A stretch of DNA of 64,000 nt from Mytilus californianus (GCF_021869535.1 NW_026262734.1:97407285-97471284), one strand, 5' to 3'; counted from the stretch's first letter, positions 33,155 to 45,829 are shown. The notes: generated from the sequence alone by a model not told the origin. A program made the numbers and translations.

Positions 33155-34445
33155 TATGACCGCATAATATTTGCGGTCGTATAATGTAATAACTTTGTCA
33201 GCGTCGTCGTCCGAAGACATTTGGTTCCCAGACAATAACTTGAGAATAAGTCTACGCATCTCTACGAAATTTTACCACAAGGTTCCATACCACAAAAGGA
33301 TCTATTGTCGTTACCATTTTTGAATTAGGGGCCAAAAATGGACCAGAGACAATCATTTTTCTTGTTTCAGGACAATAAGGGTATAATGGTATTGATCTCT
33401 ATAAAATGATACAACAATGTTCTATACCTAAAAAGGATGGTTGGGATTGATTTATGGGATAATGGCTCTCACTGTTTAGAAAAAAGGGGCCACAAACAAT
33501 ACCTTCTAATACTTTGTATCAATTGCTTATTTCTTGACAAATTTCATTGATTTTTAATTCAAAGTCTTGACCTCTTGGAGATTTTTAATATCCTGTATCT
33601 AACAGTGTGTTTAGATTTTGGATCCCGTTTTTGTTTGATTTCAACATAAAATGAATATATTTGGTATCTTGATATACCGAACTTACCGTGTATTTAGAGA
33701 TTTTAGATTTTTTGGCCCCGCTATCAAATTGGTCCACATCAATGTGCAAAGGGTCCAAAATAAAACTTTGTTCGATTTCGTTAAAAACTGAATTCTTAGG
33801 GTTCTTTGATATGCTGATTCCAACCACGTAACTTGTTTTTGGATATTGGACCATAATAGATTAAATGTCCAATTTCAAATATTTAATTATAGACAACACT
33901 CATTCTGTGTCAGAAGTTATGTTATGTCAAATATTTAATCAAAATTGAAATTCAGAGCTGTATTGCTCAAATAATAGAAATTGTAAATTGTGATATAGTT
34001 AACAATCGATACAGCAACAAGTCTAATTTAAAAGAAGAATTTATGTACACATTATATGAAATTTAAAAGAAGAATTTATGTACACATTATTTTGTAATTT
34101 GTTTGAAGAACTTCATGGAAAGTTTGTTTGTTATTCTGTATAAATTAATTTTCAGAATGTTATATCTATATGGTTTTGGGGATGAAGGGAACCTCTTTTA
34201 AAACCTAGCTAATATTGTCCATTAATAAATGAAATGAATTATTGGTGTACCTGGATATGCTGAATTTAACCGTGTATTTAGATTTTGAATATTTGACCAT
34301 AATGGGTAAAATTCAAATTTCATTTTTTTCAGTTTTTTGAACACATTCATTCTGTGTCTGAAACCTATGAATGTAGTGTCCATGGTTGCCCAAACTGTTC
34401 AGGGTTCGACCTCTGTGGTCGTATAAAGCTGCGCCCAAAAGCAAT
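33155..34445 (+). repeat. Composite GTCGTATA-ended repeat, copy 3
   Basis: The head 'tatgaccgcataatatttgcggtcgtata' (33157-33185) is followed by 'acatttggttcccagacaat' monomers. The tail is 'ttcgacctctgtggtcgtata' near 34403. It lies in intron 4. Confidence 0.8.
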
Positions 34446-36129
34446 TGAAAAGGTAAATTGCGCAATATTTACAGAAAATTGCAGTTTGTAAAAATACGAG
34501 GGGGGGGGGGGGGGGGGTCAATACCAGTATTTATATTGCCAAAACAAAATGATTTTATTGTTTAAAGCCAAAGAAAACAAAATTCATCAATTTAAACTGC
34601 AATTAATGTAACATTGTTCTGGAAACAGCCTTCCATTGATTTTTTTACAGTTGTCCAAACCACTACCATTTGCAAATAGGCATCATTGTGATTTTCTTTG
34701 TTAAGTTAAACACATCGAATGTAGTGGTTATCAAGAAGATATAAATATGCCATACTTTAAAAAGGGGTAATAAAAGTACACACAAAAATATGCGTGTTTT
34801 AAGTTCAGTATCTAATGATCTCAACAAGTTATGTGTTTGCGGAAATGTAGAAATCATCTTGTCCCTACGCTTGTCTGTCTTTATTCTATCAAGTAATATA
34901 TCCATCGATACATTACTGCATTTGAGTGAAGTTTCAGATGTTCAAACTGCACTTGAAATGATTTTAGTACTGATAAACAACTTCAAGATCTAATAGTTCA
35001 ATAATAAACAAATCAAAATCACAATAACAGCCCTGCAAGTGATTCTTTAAGTCATATATTTTTTACGATTGTCCCCATATTTATACATACCATTTGTAAC
35101 TCATTTTTCAACAATTTATATGAATCACTTATTGTAGTAATAAAATCAAAAGTACAAATTTTATGACGCAATGCATTTTTATATAAAAAAGTGTTATTTT
35201 CCGTATGTTTTCTATACAGTTTAGGGGGATTCATTTTTAATCTGATTTTTGGAAAAAGATGATATTTCAAACTAATAACTTGTGGCAAGCAATTTATTTA
35301 TCACCACCTTTTTAAGTATAGAAATAACGCGAATACAATAAATGTATTCTTCTCTAATCGCTGCTAGAAAGGTAGAGAGGGTTAACACAAACTAATATAT
35401 TTTCGAAAAGAATTTCGTTAATATGACATACAACCAATTCAAAAACAAATGGGTTTCCACAGCTGTCTAATTTTAATTTATTGTAACCATTTACAGCCTG
35501 ATTGTAAATGTACAAAAATATATACTAGTAACCATTCAATATGACAATTATGCAAAATCAATGTTTGATGTCGATGACAGATGACCATCAATAAGTCATC
35601 TACTGCTAACACTCTTAGCACATCTAGCATTATAATGCAAGTCTATCCAGGTAAATTGGGTCCCAAAATGTCCAAAGATGCATATTTCGACTGCAAATGT
35701 GTTGGTATGTGTATTTATAAAACACACAGCAACATCAAAATACTTTTACGAAAGTAGACCTATTCTTGATGCTGATTGGTTAAATGTTTTTGTGATTTGA
35801 CCTACACAGTAATATTTGTCTTTATACTACTGGGTTTTACTCAATTTATTAATTTAATTACAACTTTATGTATCGGAATTGCTAGAATCTTTTGAAACTC
35901 AAGATGAAAAAAAGACTATTCAACGTAACTGCTAAATGTTAGTAATCGGTTTCTAAAGAATTACAGTTTTTTATATGGTTTCTTAGTTTGAACATATAGC
36001 ATTACAGTGTCTATTATTTTATAGTTGAACTATATCATGTATATGAATAAAAGGTCTTTATTTCTTGTAATGTTTATAACGAAATAATGAATCAGAAGAT
36101 AAGGAAAATCAAAAGAGGGATGCTGATTA
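34446..36129. other. Intron 4, unassigned; poly-G run and weak minus-strand ORFs
   Basis: A run of 19 G lies near 34499-34517. Minus-strand frames at 35052-35288 and 34663-34905 have peptide-like composition, and the first ends near a possible donor (CAAATG|gtatgt on the minus strand). I could not join them in frame or recognise a family. Confidence 0.35.
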
Positions 36130-37027
36130 TGATTTAAAACATTTGACTTTTCTACACTTTACACAAGTATTCCCAATTCCAAACTAAACGACAAATTGAA
36201 AGAGTTGGTATTGCTTTGTTTCATAAAAAAGAATGGCCAACGTAGATACAAGTATCTTGTCTAAGGGAGGGATAAATCCTACTTTGTAAAAAATCACTCT
36301 GATTCAAACAAAAAATTCTCTGAAACTGACATTATCAAGATGCTTCAATTCTTGGTTGACAACATATTTGTTACGTTTGGAGGACGTGTTTTTCAACAAA
36401 CTATCGGCATTCCCATGGGAATCAACTGTGCCCCTCTTCTTCCCGACTTGTTCCTTTATTCTTATGAGGCTGACTTTATACAAGAACTTCTTAGGAAGAA
36501 AGAAAAGAAGTTAGCAGTATCCTTTAATTTTACTTTCCTCTATATAGATGATGTTCTCTCACTAAATAATTAAAAAATTGGTGACTATGTTGAACGCATT
36601 TATCCCATCGAACTTGAGATAAAGGAAACAACAGTTAAGTCTGCCTCATATCTTGACTTACATCTAGAAATTGCCAATGAGGGTCGATTGAAAACAAAAC
36701 TTTACGACAAAAGAGAGAATTTTCCATTTCTATGTAGCAACATTCCAGCAGCGCCTGCATACTGAGTAAATATCTCCCAATTGATACGATATTCCCGGGC
36801 TTGTATTTCCTATCATGATTTCCTTGATAGAGTGTTGCTGTTCACAAGGAAGCTATCAAATCAAGACTTCCAAATGGTAAAGTTAAAATCATCCCTTCGT
36901 AAAATTTACGGACGCCATCACGGGTTGCATTGGTTGACCGTTACAGAATATCCATTTCACAGATGATAGCGGATATGTTCCTAATGTCGTAACTACAATC
37001 CCGTCCCCTTTTCACGAATGTGACCAA

Positions 37028-37114
37028 CCGAATTAGACTTGTTACAGGGTTTCTACTAACATGAGCAACACAATGGGTGCCACATGTGTAGCAGGATCTG
37101 CTTACTCTTCCGGA
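37028..37114 (+). repeat. Inverted repeat, left arm (87 bp), in PLE tail
   Basis: It is the reverse complement of 37280-37366 with one mismatch. The spacer is 165 bp. The related tail at 58160-58440 has only the left-arm sequence, so the second arm is specific to this copy. Confidence 0.95.
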
Positions 37115-37279
37115 ATACCTGAGATCACCCCAGTTTTTGGTGGGGTTCGTGTTGCTTAATCTTTAGTTTTCTATGTTGTGTTTTGTGTACTATTGTTTGT
37201 CTGTTTGTCTTTTTCTTTTTTGGCCATGTCGGGCGTTGTCTGTTTATTTTCGATTTATGGTTTCATTATTTTGAGGTGC

Positions 37280-37366
37280 TCCGGAAGAGTAAGCAGATCC
37301 TGCTACACATGTGGCACCCATTGTGTTGCTCATGTTAGTACAAACCCTGTAACAAGTCTAATTCGG
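37280..37366 (-). repeat. Inverted repeat, right arm (87 bp), in PLE tail
   Basis: It runs from 'tccggaagagtaagc' to 'tctaattcgg', complementary to 37028-37114. The sequence after it ('tgagtttgaatgtccctctgg') is the normal continuation of the PLE tail (58428 onward). Confidence 0.95.
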
Positions 37367-37439
37367 TATGAGTTTGAATGTCCCTCTGGTATCTTTCGCC
37401 CCTTTTTTAGATGCAAAAGTAGTACTTTTATGCGATATT

Positions 37440-37830
37440 AGTATGAATCCTGCTTTGTACAAGACGGACACTCTGAACCGGATGTTAAACGTGCTAGTTC
37501 ACAGAGTTCCAGTACGCCGGAAGACAAGCCATCATACCCTGACCCATAATTCTGAATCCGAGCGAAGTCTTTTCTCTCTCTCCTTATTGTCACTTGTTTA
37601 GCGGAGAAGCAGTAATTACCGATTTTAAAGTCTGGATTGAACCGACCAACGATCGACCCCACGACCTGCAGCACTCAATGCGAGCACCAAGCCGGTGACC
37701 ACTGAGGCGTTCAAGATATTGATATATCAAAGTTTTGATCCCTGTATTCCCACCTAAAGTATGAACCCGTTCAACCCCTCGTGTAACTAACTTAGAACAA
37801 AGCAGTATTTTTGCAGATGGCGGAATTTTG
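37440..37830 (-). repeat. Probable tRNA-derived SINE, minus strand
   Basis: Read on the minus strand, 37640-37720 gives a tRNA-like head with 'GGGGTCGATCG' as a B-box-like motif (about 37651-37660). The rest is dispersed-repeat sequence without coding content. Confidence 0.5.
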
Positions 37831-38273
37831 AGCAACTACAAGAGTTGTTCAGATTTGTCAAAAACTTCCTGAGATCTAAATGGTCTTGGGTGATTTACAT
37901 GTGAATCGCCTACCGGAATTTTTTTTGAAAAAAGTGACTGATAATCCCTGTTTTTATAGGCTTTCTCGTTTCCAAACATTGTTTTATCATTCGGATTACA
38001 TTCTGTGCATAAATTCTTACATTGTACGTCTTTTACCTTTTGATTTAACGGAAATTGCATCGGTCGAATATATGATGACCGGGCTAAAAATATAGTATAG
38101 ATGATATGGTATATAATTTAGCCGCATGTTAAGTGGGTGCATTAAAAATAAATTTGTATGGTTAATGTCACTCGCCTATATTTTATGTTTACTCTTACAT
38201 ATAGTTTCCACTTTGATATATGAGAATGTGATAGTCTAACTTTTTTTTTTGTGATATCAAATTACTTTTTCAG
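37831..38273 (+). other. End of intron 4
   Basis: It contains a minus-oriented end of the 32957-33130 repeat (38128-38177) and a polypyrimidine tract ('actttttttttt...attactttttcag') leading to the acceptor at 38273. Confidence 0.6.
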
Positions 38274-41200
38274 ATGACACTAGAACCCTTATTGAGGAAG
38301 ATTTAAGAGAGGATACTTTTGTTATTACAAAAGCAATAACAGATGGCTTATTACTGCTTGAACAAAATGGAGTCTTGTTGATAACTGGATATGCAGGGAC
38401 GGGAAAAAGTCGGATTGGTCGCCATGTTCTACATATGTATTGTACTGATGATACATCATACAAATGTATCAAACTAAATACATTGGATGAGTGGGAAGAT
38501 ATGGTCAGTAGAGAAGATAATGTGGTTGTTTTACTTGACGATATTTTTGGTGAAACAAATTGTATATATAAAAGAGAGAAAGATATACCAATTCTAGACA
38601 AGGTTTATGCATATGTGTGTAAAGGTAACATAAAAGTCATTATAACAATCAGAGATACTGTTAAACGTCAATGTCGGGAGGTGTTTGATAATCATAGGTT
38701 ATTTAAGTTTGATTTTATTGATTTAGGTTCAGACAAGTACGAGCTAAGCCAGAAAGAGAAACACGCTATTCTCACAAAATACATGAAAGCAGTCAAACAA
38801 TCAGAGTATGCAGACGATACTGGATTTATTAACTATAATGGTGTTACAATTCTTAGAAGAGATGAAGCCTGTAAAATAGTTTCAGAGAATCCAGTCAAAG
38901 TGTTTCCATTAGCAATTTATCAATTTGTTCATAATGCAAAATATTTTCAGCTTGGAATCAAATTTTTTGACAGACCAACAGAAGCTATGTTAGAAGAAAT
39001 GAATAAAATAAGACGCAAAGGCGAAGATCATTTGAAATTTATGATTCAGTATGCAGTTATGGTGTATACATCAATAAAAGAAAACTATATTAATCCTGAA
39101 GATAGCTGGCATAAGAATGCAATTGAAAAAATAATTGAGGCAATCTATGGAAAAACCATCAAACTGAAGACATGCCACATATCAGATGCAGTAACTGAAC
39201 TAAAAGGAAGTTATTTAGTAACTAAGCCAAATGAAAGGTCGTACATATTTCACCATCCAACACTACAGGAAAGTGTTATTTTATCTTTTGCTCAAATTGA
39301 TGAGAAACATTTTAAAAATATTATACCGTTACTTAGCTGGTCATTTTTCCTGAAAATGGTAAAATCAGATGAATACATAGAAAAAGAGGGAGAAGTTATA
39401 TTGAAAATTCCACCTAACAGTTATAAACTATTAGCTTATCGATTAAAGGATATATATTTTTCAAAAATGAGGAATTCACCAAGCATGCTAAGTAATGTAT
39501 ATTGTTTTCTAGCTGAAGTAATTGATACAGAAGTATTCCAACAAAAATCGTATCTCCTATTAACTTATTTACTAGAAGCTTTTGAAAAGAAGAAAGACGA
39601 ACGTATCAATCAGTTATTCAAATCACTTGAATGTTCCATGAAATCAATGTTATGTAAATTAGATAGTTGTGATGAACATATGAAGAGCATGTCCGTTTTC
39701 CTTGCTAATTTTCTTGTGTCAATTGCCAACACAAAAGAGCAGTTTAAGGTGTATAACTTTATTTTAGAGAAATGTAATCAAATAATCAAAACAAGCAATA
39801 ATTATTTCACAAATAGTGATATGAAAGCTGCATTGATCACATCTTTATATGAGATATGTTCAACTAAAGATGTTGGATGTGTAAAAGCAACGTTAAATTT
39901 AGTAAAGGAAGAAAAAATAACTGTTTTACTTGATCAAGGCATTAATCTTACTATACCAGAATTAGAACCTAATTATAGCTTTACCGTTGGATATAGTTAT
40001 AATGACCACCGTTGTGTTTTTCTTGTGTTTTGCATATGGAAAGCATATGAGGCATTTAACGAACCTGTGTTGGAATACTTACTTTCAATGTACAATAAGA
40101 TTTCATTTGATGTTAACTTGCTTTTAAAGACATTTTATAGGACGGACTGGTTAGTAGGATTAACATTTTTATCTTATAAACCACTGAAATGGGTGATAGA
40201 AAGATTTGAAGACCTGGAATTAGTAAAAACTGACTTTATCTTAAAAACGGCTTGTCAGTGTCATTTGTTTGATACAGTTCAGTATCTTTCATCCAGATGT
40301 GAAACATTTGATGCCATTTTTTATCTAAAAAGATATCTGTATGAAGATGGTGAAGAGGATAAGCAGGAATTTATTTCGAGGTTTGATTTCGATAAAGACT
40401 TGTTTAATTTTCTTTTTTCAAAAATTGACATCACCTCCCCCGAAATGAATGATATCGTGAGTTCAGTTTTTCATAAACCCAATGTTCCTGATTATGTGTG
40501 TGACGCTGTACTTCCATTTTGTATAAATAATGAAGCGATATTGACTCTTGCTTGCAGAGAAGCGCATATTTATATTACAAAACTAATTTTGGATAATAGC
40601 CACAACATTACCATTCAGTCAGCACTTACTTCAGCATGTTTGGAAAAAGAAACAAACGTTTGGGGGTTACCGGACTCGCATGTTGATGTCATAAAGTTGG
40701 AAATAGTTAAGTTTATAATTGGAAAATATGGATATAAACAATTTGATTTAAAAGTTGTATGTCAACAGGCATATCAGAAGAGAAAATACATAATTATAGA
40801 ATGGTTTGCTTTGAACTTTGATATAACTCTGTTGGATGTGCATTGCATTATCAATTTTGCTTTAGTGTGTGAAAAATCAGAAATATTGCAAGACATAATT
40901 AATACGATTAACATAACAAGATTAGATAAATTAGAAGTTTTAAGATCTGTAACTGAACACTTTACTGCTGGATGTTCTGCTAAAATATTGCAAATAGTAA
41001 GCTTCATTTGGGATAGTACAGAAGATAAGGAAGAATTAAAAATGGAGGAAATAGTAGATATGGCATATGAAAAAAGAAGTTATGAGTTAATAATATGGAT
41101 TCACGAAAACTGCAAATCACATTTTTCTATTGATGCAAAGAAAGTTTTTATGTCAGCATGTGAATATGGCAGGATTGATGTAGCAAAGTGGATACTTCAT

Positions 41201-42454
41201 TCTTTTGAACAAACATCTCTGGATATTGATGAAAGGGAATTATTAATGTTAGCATGTGGTAAAATGTCAAATTTTGAATATCAAGTTAGAAAGATAACCA
41301 TGGTAAAATGGGTTATTATAACTTTTCAAATAAAACCTTTACATTTAAAATTAGGTATATTAAAATTAACAAGTAACAACAAAATGCGTATGTGGCCAAT
41401 AAAAGATAAGTTTTTTGAATTGCTTGTTTCTACACTGAAACATTACTTCAATTTTCTAAGTACAGAAGATAAAGTAGAAATTATGAACAAATGTCTTGAA
41501 CAGAAATATTATGATGTTGTGAATTGGCTTTTTGAAAATGAAAGCTTCTGTTCATTTGATAAGCAATTAATTTTAAACAACGCATGTAAAGATGATCAGA
41601 TTGAAACTATTAAGATGTTGAATAAATATTTCCATTCATTAGACATGAATGAAGCAGTAATTAATGCATGCACTGGATATGATCTTGACATATCTGTTGG
41701 TGAGTATCTGTTGATAGAAATTGATCATGATTCCTTAGATATAAGTAGAATAGTGACTACAGTATGTAAGAACTATGTTAGTGATAATGTTTTGAAATTC
41801 CTTCTTATTAAATTTTCAGATGATCAAAATATCATAAATAAAGTTTTAATTTCCTGCTGTCAACAAGGAAAGTTTAATCTTTTGAAGCATATATTTCTTA
41901 CAATACATAATGATCAGCTTGACATATTAACAGCTTTCCTTGAGGCATGTTTACATCCACATCAAATTATATGCAATTCAGAGAAAAGCATCTGCGTAAT
42001 AGATTTTTTGTTTGAAAAATTACAAGATAAATCATATAATGCATCTGAAGTTCTAAGTGGATTATTAGACATGAAGAGTTATAACGTAATACTATACTTT
42101 CTTGAGCAAGGATATTGCGGGAACTTTGACAAGAAGAATCTTATGATTGAAGCATGTAGACATGGACATGTGAAACTAGTGCAGTGGATATTTGAAAATG
42201 TTGACCATAAAGAACTGGACATTAAATCTGCATTTCTTGAGGCCTGTATTCCTACAAATATGGTTACGGAATTGCAGTTGCATTGTGTAGCTTTAATGTG
42301 GCACTATATACAGGATATAAACATGTTTGAGGTAGACACTGTATTAAAATCCATTACTGGGGCACCCCCAGACATTTCGGATATAAATGTGAAGGAAGAC
42401 CTGAGGAACTGGTTACTATACATTAAGAACATACATCAGAGAATGATGTCTTAA
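38274..42454 (+). CDS. HEPN-STAND gene, last coding exon: nSTAND3 NTPase and ankyrin-like repeats
   Basis: The exon is open for 1,392 sense codons after acceptor ttttcag|AT and ends at TAA 42452-42454. The region before the P-loop has no ATG, so it must be spliced to upstream exons. The start (DDTRTLIEEDL..TFV.T.A) and P-loop ITGYAGTGKS (codons 434-441) are typical of nSTAND3 NTPases. Walker B is VVVLLDDIFG (D484, D485), followed by sensor-like VIITIRDT (R522). A helical, winged-helix-like region ends with YIFHHPTLQES (H722). From about codon 1030 to the end come degenerate ankyrin-like units of the form 'xxAC..GH..LV.WIFEN', clearest at 'LMIEACRHGHVKLVQWIFEN' (42142-42201). Known STAND proteins are ATP-driven switches that oligomerise on ligand; I infer the same here, with the repeats as sensor. 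Confidence 0.95.
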
Positions 42455-43641
42455 TCGGGAATGAAGTGGTAATTTTTAAAGAAGATGAAAAGTTTTCAGC
42501 AACATTGCAAAAATTACGTTTGAAAAACAGTAGGAAACATCTTTCAGTTTTTGAATGGAAACAAGAGATGTCGGTAAATAAACATAAGAAATACCTTCCC
42601 GTGAAAAGTCGTTAAAACAGATACGAAATGTAAATAATCTATAAGTCATCATGTGTAAGGCACTAAAAAACCCTTACAGATTTGAAACAGTTGCATAACA
42701 TGGCAGACAAGTATACTTTCAAAAATTAGAGATTCGTTATCGCCTGTCAACCGGAACAGACCGCAAATTTGAAGTTGAAGTCATTACTATACATTTATAT
42801 ATCAACAACCAAAATTCATCTCACATCTGCAGGCATTAAACATGTTAAACAATTAAGTCTTTGTAAAATGTTTATATAATTTTTTAAGAGATGAAATTCC
42901 GTAAAAGTAAGTTAACTGGAATGAAACGTAAACTAGATCTGCAAGCAAATATTTTACACTAATGAAACAAATAAAATAAGTATCTACTCGCATGTGAAAT
43001 CAGTCAAAGACAAATAAGCGAATGACAGACGGACAGACATGATAAACATATGGTCCGATCATAGTGCCAGGGCATAACTTTTTTTATGTCTTTTTCAAAA
43101 TAACTTTAGCCAGACATGAACATCATATTGAAAAAAACTTCTTGTCTTAACTTACATTCCTATTCATTTTCGATATGTTTGGAGTTCGATTTTATTTTGA
43201 TTTATTGTTAAATGATGCTGAAACACGTTTTAGTGTTGATACATTGTAATACTTTATTTATATGAACACATGTCTGTTGATGAATAAAAAGAACGAATTT
43301 TAGTTAATTTTAAGACGTTGGTCAATTTTAACGATTGTATGTTGTAAAGTAAATCAGTAAATAATGAATGCATTTTAGGTCTCATATTTTTAAAAATTGT
43401 TAAATTATGTTTAGATTCATGTTTCTGTTGATATTTTCTATTATTATCAACAGGGTATATTCAAAACTTTGGTAAAAAGTTTATTAGGAATTAATGTACA
43501 CCCTCACCTACTGTCAAAATAAAAGCCTTGGTTGTCTCGTTTTAGTCTATATGTCATTTTGTTTTTCTTTGTTGAAATATTTGTTTGTTTTTATATTGAT
43601 TAAGATTATAACACAATGTTGACTGTTGTACCCCTATTTGG
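42455..43641 (+). other. 3' untranslated region and candidate poly(A) signals
   Basis: AATAAA occurs at 42970, 43283 and 43518. The last is followed by T/GT-rich sequence and is the best candidate, giving a 3' UTR of about 1.1 kb. The choice is inference only. Confidence 0.45.
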
Positions 43642-43926
43642 GACATTTTTACCTATTATGTCTGTTTGTTTTTTTTCACATTTTTGTTGTAAATTTAATG
43701 AAATTTCATGCGACTGTCATACAAGTGAGAAGTTTAGCTAGCTATAAAACCAGGTTTAATCCACCATTTTCTACATAAGGAAAATTAATGTCTGTACCAA
43801 GTTAGTAATATGACAGTTGTTTTCCAATCGTTTGGTGTGTTTGAGCTTTTGATTTTGCCACTTGATAAGAGACTTTCCGATTTGAACTTTCCCTGGAGTT
43901 CGGTATTTTCGTTATTTTACTTTTAA
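43642..43926 (-). repeat. Dispersed repeat family R, reverse-oriented copy
   Basis: It is the reverse complement of 26131-26432 with high similarity ('gacatttttacctatt', 'tataaaaccaggttta', 'gactttccgatt'). Confidence 0.8.
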
Positions 43927-43930
43927 GAAA

Positions 43931-44075
43931 AATGGCCTCATGTACGGGGGTCGTTGGTTTATACACGGCGTGGTCAAAGAAAAGACTTGAGCATTGGTAG
44001 TTGCTGTGTCTTCACTAAGCAGACGGCATTTATGAGTAAGAGCAAATATTGGTCTGTTCGAAGTCGGTTATTCTG
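43931..44075 (+). repeat. tRNA-derived SINE, diverged copy
   Basis: 'ttggtagttgctgtgtctt' and 'gagtaagagcaaatattggtc' match the body of the SINE at 32373-32640. The head is degraded. Confidence 0.65.
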
Positions 44076-44754
44076 GTTTTCGTAAAAACAAAAAATACAA
44101 TATGTTGTTTAGACTAATTATTTCGTATTTTATTTTAATGAGCTGGTTCGTGGTATGTTGCTTATTCAGAGTACTTAATTAAATTAAAATTTATTTTTGG
44201 TTAAATAGTCTTTTGATTTAAAAAAGAAAATATTTGCTTTAATTGCTGCATATATTGAGTTTTTTTTTTAATAACAGATTTGTTTAATGAGGATTGTTTA
44301 GCTCTGAACATGTATACCTTCATAGAATAATACATTTCAAGTAAGTAAATATTATGGTTCTGTTAATGTACATGTAATATTAATTTTAAATCTTACTTTG
44401 AAAGTTTGTTTTGTTTCTGCCATATATTCCAATGTAGATAATGATGTGGAATTGATGATTTTGTTTCGTTTGATTGTATTTAAATGACTCAATTGTTACC
44501 TTTACACAGTCTCAATATATTTATATGCTGCTTTGGCAGGAGAGTAGGCCATAAAATTTTGTTTAATACTAATAAATATTTCTATGCCTTTTTGATGGTT
44601 TCCTTTTAGTATTATGCAAATCATTAATGATTTGGATAAGAGAAAACTCTATTTTCCTAGGTTTTGAATAAAAAACTTTTCATGTTGTTTTTACATTTTC
44701 TCACCTTCGAAACTTGTCACATGATAAATACAAATCCAGATAAATAACGGATAT

Positions 44755-44885
44755 GCCTTCAACTGTTTTGGTTCTTATACATCCTTGGCTTTCAAATATT
44801 TGGCATTGAGCGTTCCTGATGAAGGCGAATTCAGAAAAGCGCTTCGGACGCATGAAATTTATAACGTATTGTTTCATTTTTACAG
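44755..44885 (+). repeat. Short dispersed repeat ('ggctttcaaatatttggc'), copy 1
   Basis: It is nearly identical to 45115-45240, sharing 'ttggcattgagcgttcctg' and 'gcgcttcggacgcatgaaa'. Confidence 0.85.
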
Positions 44886-45114
44886 CACTGGGTCGATACC
44901 TCTACTGGTGGACTATCAGTCCCCAAGGGAATCATCAGCTCAGTAGTAGGTTCCTCGGTTCTGACATGATTTATAACAAACCTTTCTAAAATTGTCCGTT
45001 TATAAATTTTGAAATTATTTAGAAATTAAGGTTTCAACTCTCTCAGGCAAAGTTGACCTTAGACATGTGTTAGATGGATTTGCCTATTTTATGTCCTTTT
45101 TTTTTGTCGTAAAG

Positions 45115-45240
45115 CTCTTCAACTGTTTCTGTTCTTACACATCCTTGGCTTTCAAATATTTGGCATTGAGCGTTCCTGATGACGGTAAATCAAGAAAAGC
45201 GCTTCGGACGCATGAAATTTATAACTTGTTGATTTCATTT
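45115..45240 (+). repeat. Short dispersed repeat ('ggctttcaaatatttggc'), copy 2
   Basis: It is in direct orientation, 360 bp after copy 1, with few differences (gaaggcgaattc versus gacggtaaatca). Confidence 0.85.
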
Positions 45241-45829
45241 TTTTCTGTAACAATAAGATGTAAACTGAGAAAACAGTCGACAAATAATCAAATGTAGGCA
45301 TTCGAATGCATCTGAAATCCCCTTCTAGGAAATCTTCCAAATTGCAGCAAAAAAAAAAACAAAAAAAAAAACACATTTCTGTTGTGGAATCGTAGTGTGT
45401 TTTAAGCATTATATCTATCTATTGTTTTTCATTGTTATAGCAGCATTTTGATTATTTATCGTTACATGTTCTTACAACTTTATAATAGTTTGTGCTAGAA
45501 AATGTGTTTTATATTTCTTTTGTAAATTGCAAAGTAGGTATTGTATATTTGGGGTGGCTAACACCAATGGAGAATCAACTATGTGCTTTTTATATAGTCA
45601 TTATTCTTGAAATTTAAAATAAAATTATTTACAAACATTTATAGTGATGGTTTAATTTTTGTATGCAATTGAAATAAATCAAATATGAGCATTGTTTTAT
45701 TTTATCATTTCTATCAACTAGTTTGCATTTGAAGGACACAACGATCAATAATATGACAAAAAAATACCATGGCTAATAAATTATTGAAATACATGATAGT
45801 AAATAAGTTTTCCTTCCATTACAGCACAT

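Larger units (their letters stand above)
36136..37405 (+). pseudogene. Decayed Penelope-like retroelement, reverse-transcriptase region and 3' tail
   Basis: A conceptual reading from 36136 gives Penelope-type RT motifs: 'FVTFGGRVFQQTIGIPMG', 'NCAPLLPDLFLYSYEADF' and the catalytic YIDD at 36541-36552. An in-frame stop follows shortly (36571). 'SASYLDLHLEI' and 'QLIRYSRACISYHDFLDR' then appear in broken frames to about 36966. The 3' non-coding tail runs to about 37405 and contains a large inverted repeat. The 5' end (N-terminal RT and any GIY-YIG endonuclease) is absent. It lies in intron 4 and is related to the copy at 57488-58460. Confidence 0.85.
44080..45715 (+). repeat. Right copy of the duplicated gene 3' flank
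   Basis: It aligns in order with 1-869 and 3232-3478. It lacks the composite repeat inserted in the left copy and has gained two short dispersed repeats (44755-44885, 45115-45240). It sits 1.6 kb downstream of the STAND stop codon. No coding content. Confidence 0.6.

Noticed and set aside
38375-42454. STAND exon as a complete single-exon gene starting at 38375
   Set aside because: The codon there is TTG, the same frame is open and conserved-looking back to the splice acceptor at 38273, and upstream exons match in phase and domain logic.
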